From Physcousia sp015060555 (GTDB lineage Bacteria; Bacteroidota; Bacteroidia; Bacteroidales; Bacteroidaceae): a stretch of 64,000 bases of DNA. The stretch covers positions 1 to 64,000 of the forward strand of contig SUYG01000020.1 in NCBI GenBank assembly GCA_015060555.1. Reading direction: 5' to 3'. The translations under genes were made by a program, and so were the position numbers. This document shows positions 55,616 to 64,000 of this stretch, piece by piece (position 1 is the stretch's first letter; every line of letters begins with the position of its first letter). The notes under the pieces are model-generated. The model saw nothing but the letters and a program-made list of their open reading frames with translations. It was not told the DNA's origin and made no database searches.

Positions 55616-58600
55616 TTAGAATTGAATAGTAGCACCGACGGTGAAAGAACGCGCGTTAGGTGTCTTGGCATTATCCGTGGTGACACCATAGCCTCCGTAG
55701 CCCACTTCGGGGTCAGCACCAGAGTAGCCTGTCAGGCAGAAGAGGTTGTTGGCACTGACGTAGAAGCTGAGTTGTGTGAGACCGGCTTTCTTGATGATCT
55801 TGGGATCAAGAGAGTAGCTGAGCTGCATATAGTTCAGGCGCATGAACGAACCGTTCTCGATGAAGCGGTCGGAACCGAGCCAGTTGTAGCCATCGCGGTA
55901 GAGGGCACGTGGAATAGGAGCATCGTCGCCCTCCACACGCCAACGCCAGTTGACGGCGGTGGACTGGTTGTCGTTGGTGTACATGTTCTCGGCCAGCATA
56001 CGTGCACGGTTGATGATCTTGTTGCCGGCACGGAAGTTGAACTGTGTGTTCAGGCTCCAGCGTCCGTAGTTGAGTTTGAAGCCCCAACCGCCGGTGATCT
56101 TTGGCAGTGAGCTGCCGAGGTACACGATATCCAGTTCGTTGATGTTACCGTCGTGGTTGATGTCTTCGTAGATGGCATCGCCACCCTGGAACTTGTAGAT
56201 GTATGTCTGGTCGTTGCTGTCATAGCCGAAGAGCATGGGGATGGGATAGCCGTTCTTGTCAACGACAACGCGTCCGCTCTCGTCGCGAGCCACAGGAGCA
56301 TTGGGGCCGCTGACGCCCGGCACTTCTTCGGGTGAATACTTGGTGTACTGATAGACGCCCATGTAGCGGAAGCCGTAGATACTACCGAAGGCATTGTTAA
56401 GCTGTACGCGTGTGAGGTAGGAACCGTTGTTCTTGTCAAACTCCTTGTTCAGAGAAGCGAGCACGGTGGGATCCATCTTCGTGATCTCGTTCTTATTGTT
56501 GGCGAAGGTGACATTGAAGCTGGCACGGAACTTGCCTTTCTTGATAATGTCGTTAGCATTGATGTTGAATTCCCAACCGATGTTCAACATGTCGCCCACG
56601 TTCTGATAGTTCAGTGCCGTGAAACCAGATGATGTAGGAATCGCACGGTTCAGCATCAGCAGGTCGGTTGTCTTCTGGCGATAAACGTTGAAGTCAGCTG
56701 TGATCTTGTCATCCCACAGGCCGAGGTCGAAACCGAGGTTCCAGGTTTCCTTCTCCTCCCACTTGAGGTTGCTCAGGCGAATGTTGCTGGGATACACGGA
56801 TGTGTTGGAGTTGTAGGCTGCAGTGTTGGTGTACTTCGAGAAGTAGAGGTATTCGCCGCCTGGCTGGTTACCTACGATACCCCAACCCGGACGAATAGAC
56901 AGCATGCTGATCCATTTCACTTTCTTCATGAAGGGTTCGTCGCTGACATTCCAACGCAGTGAGAAGGCAGGGAAGTTACCCCAGCGGCTGTTGTCACCAA
57001 ACTTGGTGGAACCGTCGCGACGGATGCTGAAGTCGGCGATATACCTGCCCTTGAAGGCATAGTGTGCAGAGAAGGTGAGATAGACGCTGCGCCACTGGCC
57101 GGAGCTGGTGTTGACGTCGCTGATGATACCGTCGGCTGTCGTGCTCTTGATGCTGCCTGGCAGGCCATACACCTTGTTTCCCGTAGATTTCGAGGAGCCA
57201 CTCGTCAGCTGGAACTGTGCCATGGCCATGAAGGAGTGATCCTGGTTGCGGAAATGCGGCTGGAAAGTGAGACGGTGTGTTGTCGTGATGGCGGTGCTCT
57301 TGTGAGCTGTTGTCGTCGTGAGGTTGTTGTTGGTGTCAGCCCAACCTGCCGTTACGAGGCTGGAGGGGTAGAACATGTCGTTGTACTTGTTGAAGATGTT
57401 GAACAGGATCTTACCCTCGTACTTCAACTGAGTCTTGTCGCGATCGATGCCGAGCAGGTTATAGACGAGCTGGAACTCCGGCTGGATCTGATAGGTGGTC
57501 TCGTCATTCTTAGCTTCCTTGGCAAGGGCCACAGAGTTGACATATTTGAACTGGTCACGCTTGAGTTCCTCAGAGCAGCTGTTCAGCATGTGGTAGTAAT
57601 CCGAGAGGTTGTTGCCCTGGGCGTCTTGCTCGTAGATGGAGATGTTCGGCATCTTCTGGTAGGCTACGCCCAGCAGGTCGTTGTAGTTCTTCTCGTTGTT
57701 GGTGTAGGTCATGTTGAAGTTCGTCACGATCTTGATGCGGTCACTGACGAAGTAGTCCAAAGCCACACGTGTAGTGAAGCGGTCCAGACGCTGCTCGATG
57801 ATTGTACCCGTCTGGTGGTCGTAGCCGGCAGCAATACGGAAGTTGGCCTTCTCGCCGCCGCCGGAGAGACTCAGGTAGTGCTTCTGCAGGACACCCGTCT
57901 TGGTGATGGCATCGCGCCAGTCGGTGTTGTTGTTGTAGTGCTCATACTCGTTCCAGCTCTTGTCGTAGCTGAATTCGCGGATGTTGGATGCGGCGTCGCT
58001 GAGTGCGGGGTTGAAGTAAGCCTCCTTCATCAGCATCGTGTATTGGTCGCCGTTGAGCAGGTTGATGCCCTTCGGCTGGTGGGTGAAGGTGGCACGGTAG
58101 GAGTACTGCACCTTCGTAGCGCCACGGCTACCACGCTTTGTCTTGATCTCGATGACACCATTGGCACCCTGCGAACCGTAGATGGCCGTACCGGCAGCAT
58201 CCTTGAGGACGGTGATGTTGGCGATGTCATCAGGGTTGACGTTCAGCAGTTCAGCGAACTGGTCCTGTGTTGCATTGGCATAGTCGAAGTTGCTGTTGTA
58301 GTCGCTCTCGAAGATGTTGCCATCAACGACAATCAGCGGCTCGGTGTTGCCGTTGATGGAGCTAACACCACGCAAGCGCATGCTGGTGCCGGCACCGAGG
58401 TTACCGGAATTGCTGACGATGTCCAAGCCGGAGATACGTCCCTGCAGTGCTTCGTCCACGCTGGTAATGCCGAGTCCTTCGAACTCCTTGGCATCGATGG
58501 TCTGATGCGCCGTTGAGAGCTCGCGCTCGGGGATTGCGAGACCGCTGGACTGCGACATCTTCACAGCCTTCACCGTCACCTCTTTCATCATCTTGTCGTG

Positions 58601-58900
58601 AAGGGTGATCTTGTAGCTCGTTCCCTTGATGGGGATAATCTGTGTCTCATAACCCACGAAGCTGAACTTCAATTTGTGCTTGGGGTCAACGATGCGGAAT
58701 GAGAAGTTACCGTTGATGTCCGTCGTCGTAGCCGCCACGATACGGTTGCTGGCGTCAATCTCCAAAACATTACATCCCATTAGGGTCTCTATCTCATCCT
58801 GCACGACACCATGAATCATGGTGCCTGCTGTCTGAGCCATAACATTGACAATTGACAATTGACAACTGACAAGTAATAAGAAAGCAAAAATCTTTTTCAT
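55616..58900 (-). CDS. SusC-like TonB-dependent transporter
   Basis: ATG 58900 gives a signal peptide (MKKIFAFLLLVSCQLSIVN, ending VMAQ) and 1094 residues; the ATG at 58921 would place seven residues before it and is less likely. The N-terminal domain (MIHGVVQDEIETLMGCNVLEID), the plug (EPLIVVDGNIFESD, ITVLKDAAGTAIYGSQGANGVIEIKTKRG) and the barrel (ending RSFTVGATIQF) are typical. Part of the signal peptide is encoded by a TTGTCAATTGTCAAT repeat. It is 30 nt after the first fasciclin gene. Confidence 0.95.
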   Translation of the reverse strand: MKKIFAFLLLVSCQLSIVNVMAQTAGTMIHGVVQDEIETLMGCNVLEIDASNRIVAATTTDINGNFSFRIVDPKHKLKFSFVGYETQIIPIKGTSYKITLHDKMMKEVTVKAVKMSQSSGLAIPERELSTAHQTIDAKEFEGLGITSVDEALQGRISGLDIVSNSGNLGAGTSMRLRGVSSINGNTEPLIVVDGNIFESDYNSNFDYANATQDQFAELLNVNPDDIANITVLKDAAGTAIYGSQGANGVIEIKTKRGSRGATKVQYSYRATFTHQPKGINLLNGDQYTMLMKEAYFNPALSDAASNIREFSYDKSWNEYEHYNNNTDWRDAITKTGVLQKHYLSLSGGGEKANFRIAAGYDHQTGTIIEQRLDRFTTRVALDYFVSDRIKIVTNFNMTYTNNEKNYNDLLGVAYQKMPNISIYEQDAQGNNLSDYYHMLNSCSEELKRDQFKYVNSVALAKEAKNDETTYQIQPEFQLVYNLLGIDRDKTQLKYEGKILFNIFNKYNDMFYPSSLVTAGWADTNNNLTTTTAHKSTAITTTHRLTFQPHFRNQDHSFMAMAQFQLTSGSSKSTGNKVYGLPGSIKSTTADGIISDVNTSSGQWRSVYLTFSAHYAFKGRYIADFSIRRDGSTKFGDNSRWGNFPAFSLRWNVSDEPFMKKVKWISMLSIRPGWGIVGNQPGGEYLYFSKYTNTAAYNSNTSVYPSNIRLSNLKWEEKETWNLGFDLGLWDDKITADFNVYRQKTTDLLMLNRAIPTSSGFTALNYQNVGDMLNIGWEFNINANDIIKKGKFRASFNVTFANNKNEITKMDPTVLASLNKEFDKNNGSYLTRVQLNNAFGSIYGFRYMGVYQYTKYSPEEVPGVSGPNAPVARDESGRVVVDKNGYPIPMLFGYDSNDQTYIYKFQGGDAIYEDINHDGNINELDIVYLGSSLPKITGGWGFKLNYGRWSLNTQFNFRAGNKIINRARMLAENMYTNDNQSTAVNWRWRVEGDDAPIPRALYRDGYNWLGSDRFIENGSFMRLNYMQLSYSLDPKIIKKAGLTQLSFYVSANNLFCLTGYSGADPEVGYGGYGVTTDNAKTPNARSFTVGATIQF
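58843..58873. repeat. Short-unit repeat inside the SusC signal peptide
   Basis: Units of ACAATTG (7-8 nt: CATTGACAATTGACAATTGAC) are read on the minus strand as SCQLSIVNV within the hydrophobic leader. The repeat is in frame and keeps the peptide hydrophobic. Confidence 0.8.
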
Positions 58901-58930
58901 TTTCGATGTTCCAATTTTCAATTATCAATA

Positions 58931-61459
58931 TTATTTGTACATGAGCGCTCCGTCAATCTGATGGACCACGGCAAAGGACGACGTATAGATGTTTCTGGCC
59001 GTCGAGGCATCCGGAGAGTCAAACTGGTACTCGCGTGCCATGATGTTATACAAGCCGGGCGTCTGCACCACGTTGTAGGTCTTGCCGGTTCCATCGGTGA
59101 TCTGTATGCCGTCGTTGTTCACGTGCGTACGCAATTTATAATAATGTAGGTTACCCTCTTCAACCTTGTAGGCTGAGGTCTCAAACTCACCATCCACTTT
59201 ACCCTGCCCTATATAGTAGGCATTGTCCTGAATGTGGTACTTGATGAAGTTTTCAATCTCATTGGTGAGGCTGTCTCGCTTTTCATCGTCCTCCTCCATT
59301 TCCACCATTTCCCATGTCGGCAGCTTGCCGGCATTCTGCAGGCTGAGGATGGCTTCGTTCGAAGGCACGTAGATGGTGTAGCGGTAGGTATTGAAGATGG
59401 AGATATTCTCGCTGGCGGTAGCGTGTTCGTCGGTACCGATGACGTGCTTTGTCTCCAGGAACTTGGAGCTCATCAGCAGGTCGCGGAAGCCTGAGAACTG
59501 CTCGTGCTCGTTGAGGATGTCAAACACCGACTTACGTGCGGTCATGATGGGTGCATCATCCAGTATGTAGGTCTTACCGTTACCCTCGACAGACTCGTCG
59601 TAGATCTTGGTGATACGCAGGTTTTCGCCGTTCTCAATTTGCAAGCCGCCCTGAACGGTCATGCCTGCAACGCCCTGCGACACGTTCTTCACCTTCACCA
59701 TGCTGCCGCCTTTGGTCTGGTAGAACGTGTTGCCGTCCTCGACATCACCAATGACGATGTGGTTGTTCAGGATGTCTTCCAGGCGGTTGGTGATCTGGTT
59801 ATAGGAGGCCTCGCCAATGGAGTCGGTGACGGTCTTCGTCATCAGGTCATAGTTCCAGATGCTGGCCTTCACGCGTTCGCTCTCGGTGAGCGCCAGTGGG
59901 TCGTAGCGGAATCGGAACAGCTGTGTCTCGGTCTTGCCGAAAGAACAGGGGTCGATGTATTCCAGCAGCGAATTGTTGTTAGGAATGAACATGCTGTAGT
60001 AGGTGTTCTGGGAGTTCAGATAGACATCGAAGCCCAATTGCTCCACAGCCCAGTAGAGGATGTTCATGGAGGCATCAACCAATGCCGGGAAAGTGACAGA
60101 GATGTAGGCCACGGGGTTGAAGACCTTGTTTGTCAGATAGACGGCACCATTGCAGGCGAGATATACAGAATCCACGAACTCTTCCTTCAGACCCAGCTCG
60201 TCGTTGGCATCGTTCAGCACCGTGTTGAACTTGCTGGGAACGGAGTTGGTGAAGGAGTTGAGCATGTTCACGTTGAGCATCTTGGAGATCACTTTGTCAG
60301 GCACATTCTCCCATGTGCCGTAGTAGTCCTTCAGCACGCGGCCGGCGCCATCGTTCCAATAGCGTTCCAGGGCAGCATCGCTAGGCACCAGCATGACACC
60401 CATGTTCTCCTGCAGTGCCACGTCAATCGATGTGCTGGTGGTCGTCATTGAATAGAACTGGTTCCATCCCGGGTCGAACTTCAGCAGGCCGTTCACGGGA
60501 CCCTCGTCGGGCGTCACTTCTAGGGGCATGCCACGGCGGCTACGCTCCGAGAAGAAACGCTTGTCGAACAGCGAGTCGATGTTCGTGCCATACAATCTAT
60601 TATACTCGCGTGTGGCATCATCGCCGGCATAATAAGGTGCACAATAGCGGTTCAACAACTTCGCCCAGCCTTTGGTGTTGGACTTATGGTTGATGATTTC
60701 GGACATGTTCTGCAACGGCGTGATGACATCTGCCATGCGATGAACGAAGCCATTGGAGCACTTGATGTTCTGCTCCACGATGGAGATGCCGTTCACGTTG
60801 GCGTCACCGGGACGTCGCTGTGTCGTGTGGTTGAATAGGAAATTGCAGTCCTCATTGGTGATGAGCTTGTTGGACAGGAACGCCTCGATGAAATGGATCA
60901 TAGGCGGCGCTGTGATGTCTGTCATGCACACCATGTTGCGCCCTCTGTCGCGATAATAAGCCCAGTACGGGTTGTCTGGCATCTGTGAGGGCTTGAGCAC
61001 CGTCACGGAGTCATACTCGCTGGTGGCCGTCAGACGGCGCATGCAGTCGCCCTCTGTGGGCCCCATGCTGCTGCTGAGGTAAGCAACCTGACAGGAGTTG
61101 TTAATCATGCTGCCGAAAAGCAACAATTTCTTCTGCGCCACCGACAAGTCGTCATAGCGGTGAACGCCCCAGGCATTGTTCTGGAAGAAACGGCCAAACG
61201 CTTCGTCGTCTGCCACGAAAAGGGTCTTGCTGCCCGTCTGAGCGAGCACTTCGCTGTAACCCAGGTCGTCAATCAGCCGAACCGTGTTCGTGAACGTCCC
61301 TTCAGACTGGAGATAGTCGTAGATGCTGGAGCCCAGCCACGACGGATCTTCCTTTGCCAGGTCGTAGCCTTCGCAAGCCGTCAGTCCGCCCACTACCACT
61401 GCGGCAGCAGCCATCAGCTTAGAAAGCATTCGGAAACCATTGGTTTTGTTTTGTTCCAT
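58931..61459 (-). CDS. Large fasciclin-domain lipoprotein, first gene of the PUL operon
   Basis: The 842-residue protein has a lipoprotein signal (VVVGGLTACEGYDLAKED). Fasciclin-like units are visible at about residues 40-240 (TNTVRLIDDLGYSEVLAQTGSKTLFVADDEAF, GFVHRMADVI), about 360-490 (VMLVPSDAALERYW), about 490-650 (FDVYLNSQNTYYSMFIPNNNS) and about 660-835 (YTIYVPSNEAILSL, SFAVVHQIDGALMYK). It leads the minus-strand operon, divergent from the hybrid regulator gene. It is probably on the cell surface and binds glycan or a matrix; no enzyme motif is seen. Confidence 0.85.
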   Translation of the reverse strand: MEQNKTNGFRMLSKLMAAAAVVVGGLTACEGYDLAKEDPSWLGSSIYDYLQSEGTFTNTVRLIDDLGYSEVLAQTGSKTLFVADDEAFGRFFQNNAWGVHRYDDLSVAQKKLLLFGSMINNSCQVAYLSSSMGPTEGDCMRRLTATSEYDSVTVLKPSQMPDNPYWAYYRDRGRNMVCMTDITAPPMIHFIEAFLSNKLITNEDCNFLFNHTTQRRPGDANVNGISIVEQNIKCSNGFVHRMADVITPLQNMSEIINHKSNTKGWAKLLNRYCAPYYAGDDATREYNRLYGTNIDSLFDKRFFSERSRRGMPLEVTPDEGPVNGLLKFDPGWNQFYSMTTTSTSIDVALQENMGVMLVPSDAALERYWNDGAGRVLKDYYGTWENVPDKVISKMLNVNMLNSFTNSVPSKFNTVLNDANDELGLKEEFVDSVYLACNGAVYLTNKVFNPVAYISVTFPALVDASMNILYWAVEQLGFDVYLNSQNTYYSMFIPNNNSLLEYIDPCSFGKTETQLFRFRYDPLALTESERVKASIWNYDLMTKTVTDSIGEASYNQITNRLEDILNNHIVIGDVEDGNTFYQTKGGSMVKVKNVSQGVAGMTVQGGLQIENGENLRITKIYDESVEGNGKTYILDDAPIMTARKSVFDILNEHEQFSGFRDLLMSSKFLETKHVIGTDEHATASENISIFNTYRYTIYVPSNEAILSLQNAGKLPTWEMVEMEEDDEKRDSLTNEIENFIKYHIQDNAYYIGQGKVDGEFETSAYKVEEGNLHYYKLRTHVNNDGIQITDGTGKTYNVVQTPGLYNIMAREYQFDSPDASTARNIYTSSFAVVHQIDGALMYK

Positions 61460-61506
61460 AAGGACAGAATTCAGTTTTTTTAGTTGTTTTTATCAAATTT
61501 TCGGCA

Positions 61507-61514
61507 CAAAGTTA
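61507..61514 (-). promoter_or_regulatory. -7 box of the PUL operon
   Basis: On the minus strand this reads TAACTTTG, 47 nt before the start codon of the fasciclin gene. The 31-nt spacing to an ATGAGACA half-site is not found here. Confidence 0.6.
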
Positions 61515-61582
61515 TTGTTTTTGGTTATTGGAACAAAAAATTAACGAATAAAAAGTTTGCGAAATAATATGTTTTGCCCTGT

Positions 61583-61630
61583 GTGAGACAAAAAACATGT
61601 CATTTAAGACAAATTCGAAAAATGTCTCAT
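61583..61630. promoter_or_regulatory. ATGAGACA-type half-sites in the divergent region
   Basis: GTGAGACA (61583-61590) and TTAAGACA (61604-61611) are 21 bp apart on the plus strand. TGTCTCAT (61623-61630) is ATGAGACA on the minus strand, followed there by TTTTTCG, as at 8374. They lie between the operon and the hybrid regulator gene. Confidence 0.6.
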
Positions 61631-61660
61631 GATTTTTTTGGAGAGAAAGACGGAAGTCTG

Positions 61661-61668
61661 TAACTTTG
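61661..61668 (+). promoter_or_regulatory. -7 box of the hybrid two-component gene
   Basis: TAACTTTG is a TAnnTTTG box 47 nt before the start codon. Confidence 0.6.
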
Positions 61669-61715
61669 CAACGTCAAAACGACAAAAACATCCTTCAACG
61701 GAAATAAATTTGTTT

Positions 61716-64000
61716 ATGCGACGCCTTATATTCTTCTTATTTTTCCTGCAGGCGCTGCTTGTCCGGTCCATTGCCCAGACAGGTGTTTTCCTGCCCTCGG
61801 AACGTTTCTCCAGCATGTTGATCAATGACCTGTGTCAGGATTGCTATGGCTACATTTGGATTGCCACCGACTATGGTCTGAACCGCTTCGATGGCTACCA
61901 TTTCACCACCTACTACCACCGCAGTAATGACAGCACTTCGCTGGGCAGCAACATTATCACACAGCTCTATCAGGACAGCCAGCAGCGTTTCTGGGTGGGC
62001 ACACGTTCCGGTCTCTACCGCTACGATCAGGCAACCGACCGTTTTGTGTACTATCCTACGGGTGACAACCGTGTGACACGTATCACCTCGCTGCTGGAAC
62101 GAAAGAATGGAGAGATGCTCGTGGGCACTTCCGGTCATGGCTTGTGGGCCGTCAGCGGCGACAGCTTGCGCAAGATACCTGATGGCTACACCACCCCCTC
62201 GGGCAACTGGTACTACAACCAGATGATGGAGGACAGTCTGGGCCGCTTCTGGAAATGCGGCTATGGCGACGAACTCACGATGAAGGATAACAAGGGCGTC
62301 CACCAGATGTTTGTGGACCAAGGCATCATCTGCGGCATCATCGAGCGTGACAGCGAGATGCTCATCATCTGTCAGCATGGCATCTCCAGCTACAGCAGCG
62401 GCCAAGTCTCGCACGCCGACATCGAATTGGGCGACTTGGGGTACAACGAAATCGTCGTCTGCAGCGCTATGAAGGATCACGCAGGCAATATATATATAGG
62501 TACGATGGGCGACGGCCTTTTCCGTCTGCCTGCTGGAAGTCGTAAGGTAGAGCGCGTGGAGTGTACGCTGTTGGAGATGGACCTCAACACCGCCAAGATC
62601 AGCTCCATCAGCGAGGACCGCTATGGCAACATCTGGCTCGGCTGTCAGTCCAAGGGCCTCGTACTCCTGCCCAGCCAGCAGCCTCAGTTTGCCGCCTGGA
62701 GCTTCTTGGCCCAGCACTACTTCATCGGCTCCACCATCACCTCGGTCTGCGAGGGCGACGACGGGCTCACGTGGTGCACGGTGCCGGGCAGCGGTGTCTT
62801 CGCCTTCGATGCCACCGGCCGCATTGTCAGCCATCCCGCTGCTCCCATCGCCACCGAGTACCTGTTCCACGACCGCCACGGGCGCTACTGGCTGGCCACC
62901 GACAAGGAGCTCTACAACTACGATCCTGTCACAGGGCGCTTCAAGCATCACATCAATCTGACGGCCGAGAAGGTCAATGCCATCGTCGATGACGAAGCGG
63001 GCAACCTATATATTTCCACCTACTCACGCGGATTTTGTGTCTATAACCCCACGACCCACGCGCTGCGACAGTTCAATGCCACTGACGCCCTGTCACCCAA
63101 GGGCAATCTGTGGAACAACTGGATTCAGGCGATGATGTGCGACAGTGGCGGTCACATCTGGCTGGCCACAGCCGTTGGTGTCTCATGCTACGACCCTTCC
63201 ACAGACAGCTTCCGCGCCCTAGGCTTCGACAAGCTCCTTGACGGGACCATCTGTTTCTCTCTCTGCGAGACGTGCGACGGCAACATCCTCATCGGCACCG
63301 ACCAAGGCCTCTACTGCTACAAGCGGGGTGCCACGGCCGCTGTCCCCTACCCCGATGACGAGGCGCTGCGTGACAAGACCATCAGCTACATCGCGCAGGA
63401 TGACAACAACGACCTATGGTGTGCGACATCCATGGGCATCTGGCAGTATGATGCCCAGAGCCAGAAGCTCATCGGCCATGTCAACGGCAATGGTCTCAAT
63501 GCCAAGGAATACATCTGTGGCGTCGGCATGAAGACAGCGGATGGCGTCATCTATTTCGCCAACACCTACGGCCTCACTGTCTTTCGCCCTTCCGAGGTCA
63601 CCGGCAGCCACAAGGAGCTCCCCGACGTGAAGCTCACCGGCCTCTTCATTGCCGGCAACCCCGTGAGCTCTCTGGCCGACAGCTACACCGTTTCCTATCT
63701 CGACAACAGCATCGCACTGGAGTTCTCCCTCTTGGACTTTAACAACCCACGTAACATCATCTATGAACATCGCATCAACGATGAACCTTGGCTGCAGCAC
63801 CCCGAAGGCGACAACAGCATCGTGCTCAGCCACCTGCAACCAGGCAGCTACAACATCGAGGTGAGGGCGAAATCCGGCACCACCTATTCTTCCGTGAAAA
63901 CCATCCTCCTCACGGTGACGCCGCCCTGGTACCGCTCGCGATGGGCTCAGGCCATCTACGCCCTTGTGTTCCTGTGCCTTCTCGTCATCATAGGATATGT
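61716..64000 (+). CDS. Hybrid two-component system regulator, sensor part (cut at the edge)
   Basis: ATG 61716 gives a signal peptide (MRRLIFFLFFLQALLVRS). The frame stays open to the window end, about 761 residues. The periplasmic part is a two-bladed-propeller type sensor with repeats such as DCYGYIWIATDYGLNRFDG, QQRFWVGTRSGLYRYD and NIWLGCQSKGLVLL, followed by a Y_Y_Y domain (EHRINDEPWLQHPEGDNS, LQPGSYNIEVRAKSG) and a membrane helix (IYALVFLCLLVIIGY). The kinase, receiver and AraC-type DNA-binding parts of HTCS proteins would follow beyond the edge. It is divergent from the PUL and probably senses the oligosaccharide and activates it. Confidence 0.9.
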   Translation, partial: MRRLIFFLFFLQALLVRSIAQTGVFLPSERFSSMLINDLCQDCYGYIWIATDYGLNRFDGYHFTTYYHRSNDSTSLGSNIITQLYQDSQQRFWVGTRSGLYRYDQATDRFVYYPTGDNRVTRITSLLERKNGEMLVGTSGHGLWAVSGDSLRKIPDGYTTPSGNWYYNQMMEDSLGRFWKCGYGDELTMKDNKGVHQMFVDQGIICGIIERDSEMLIICQHGISSYSSGQVSHADIELGDLGYNEIVVCSAMKDHAGNIYIGTMGDGLFRLPAGSRKVERVECTLLEMDLNTAKISSISEDRYGNIWLGCQSKGLVLLPSQQPQFAAWSFLAQHYFIGSTITSVCEGDDGLTWCTVPGSGVFAFDATGRIVSHPAAPIATEYLFHDRHGRYWLATDKELYNYDPVTGRFKHHINLTAEKVNAIVDDEAGNLYISTYSRGFCVYNPTTHALRQFNATDALSPKGNLWNNWIQAMMCDSGGHIWLATAVGVSCYDPSTDSFRALGFDKLLDGTICFSLCETCDGNILIGTDQGLYCYKRGATAAVPYPDDEALRDKTISYIAQDDNNDLWCATSMGIWQYDAQSQKLIGHVNGNGLNAKEYICGVGMKTADGVIYFANTYGLTVFRPSEVTGSHKELPDVKLTGLFIAGNPVSSLADSYTVSYLDNSIALEFSLLDFNNPRNIIYEHRINDEPWLQHPEGDNSIVLSHLQPGSYNIEVRAKSGTTYSSVKTILLTVTPPWYRSRWAQAIYALVFLCLLVIIGY

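Noticed and set aside
57062..58516. Open frame of 484 codons on the plus strand
   Set aside because: It is antisense to the SusC-like gene; valine-rich, low-complexity translation without motifs.
61507..61553. ATGAGACA half-site at 31 nt from the PUL -7 box
   Set aside because: The expected position (61546-61553) reads TTTTATTC on the minus strand, so the rule found at four other promoters does not hold here.
61737..62951. Open frame of 404 codons on the minus strand
   Set aside because: It is antisense to the sensor part of the hybrid regulator, whose propeller repeats are continuous on the plus strand.

Overview
The window comes from a carbohydrate-degrading gut or rumen Bacteroidota, most likely Prevotella in the broad sense. 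Support for this: SusC/SusD pairs, a hybrid two-component sensor, Bacteroidota -33/-7 promoters (TTTG and TAnnTTTG), secreted proteins with a shared 'NLAGQRM ... NGKKVLVK' tail, an nqrABCDEF operon, and a Rho factor with a long disordered insert. No rRNA, tRNA or CRISPR was seen.

Layout. 1-530: end of a metallophosphoesterase-like gene. 1029-3293: GH74 xyloglucanase-like enzyme (minus). 3294-4417: gene-free, with two long composite inverted repeats and hairpins. 4418-7089 and 8484-13058: two similar cassettes, each a secreted multidomain protein followed by a 58-61 residue acidic peptide and a terminator. A RAYT-like transposase gene lies between them. 13186-22937: four-gene operon for complex xylan (GH98, GH115, CotH-like, CE1 esterase). 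22938-23424: repeats only. 23425-25173: YolD-like protein and Y-family polymerase (minus). 25277-31976: nqrABCDEF (minus). 32090-36530: TamB-like protein. 36580-37343: small secreted peptide and YqiA-like esterase. 37364-39217: ABC-F ATPase (minus). 39366-41267: rho. 41463-61459: polysaccharide utilisation locus (minus) with two SusC/D pairs, three fasciclin lipoproteins and a large secreted tail protein, and no glycoside hydrolase. 61716-64000: hybrid two-component regulator, cut by the window edge.

Two patterns cut across the genes. First, four promoters (before 4418, 8484, 13186 and, on the minus strand, 45062) carry two ATGAGACA-like half-sites 21-22 bp apart, with the downstream half-site exactly 31 nt from the -7 box in all four. 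Related half-sites lie in the divergent region before the hybrid regulator, so these genes plausibly form one glycan regulon. Second, many intergenic gaps and a few coding regions hold repeats of short 7-9 bp units, often with the complementary array downstream. Their sequence differs from site to site while the architecture is kept. Other notable features are a 9-G tract that puts one secreted protein out of frame (possible phase variation), an NqrC with an N-terminal zinc-ribbon-like domain and a 129-residue tail holding 29 cysteines, and a transposase with an extra C-terminal domain.
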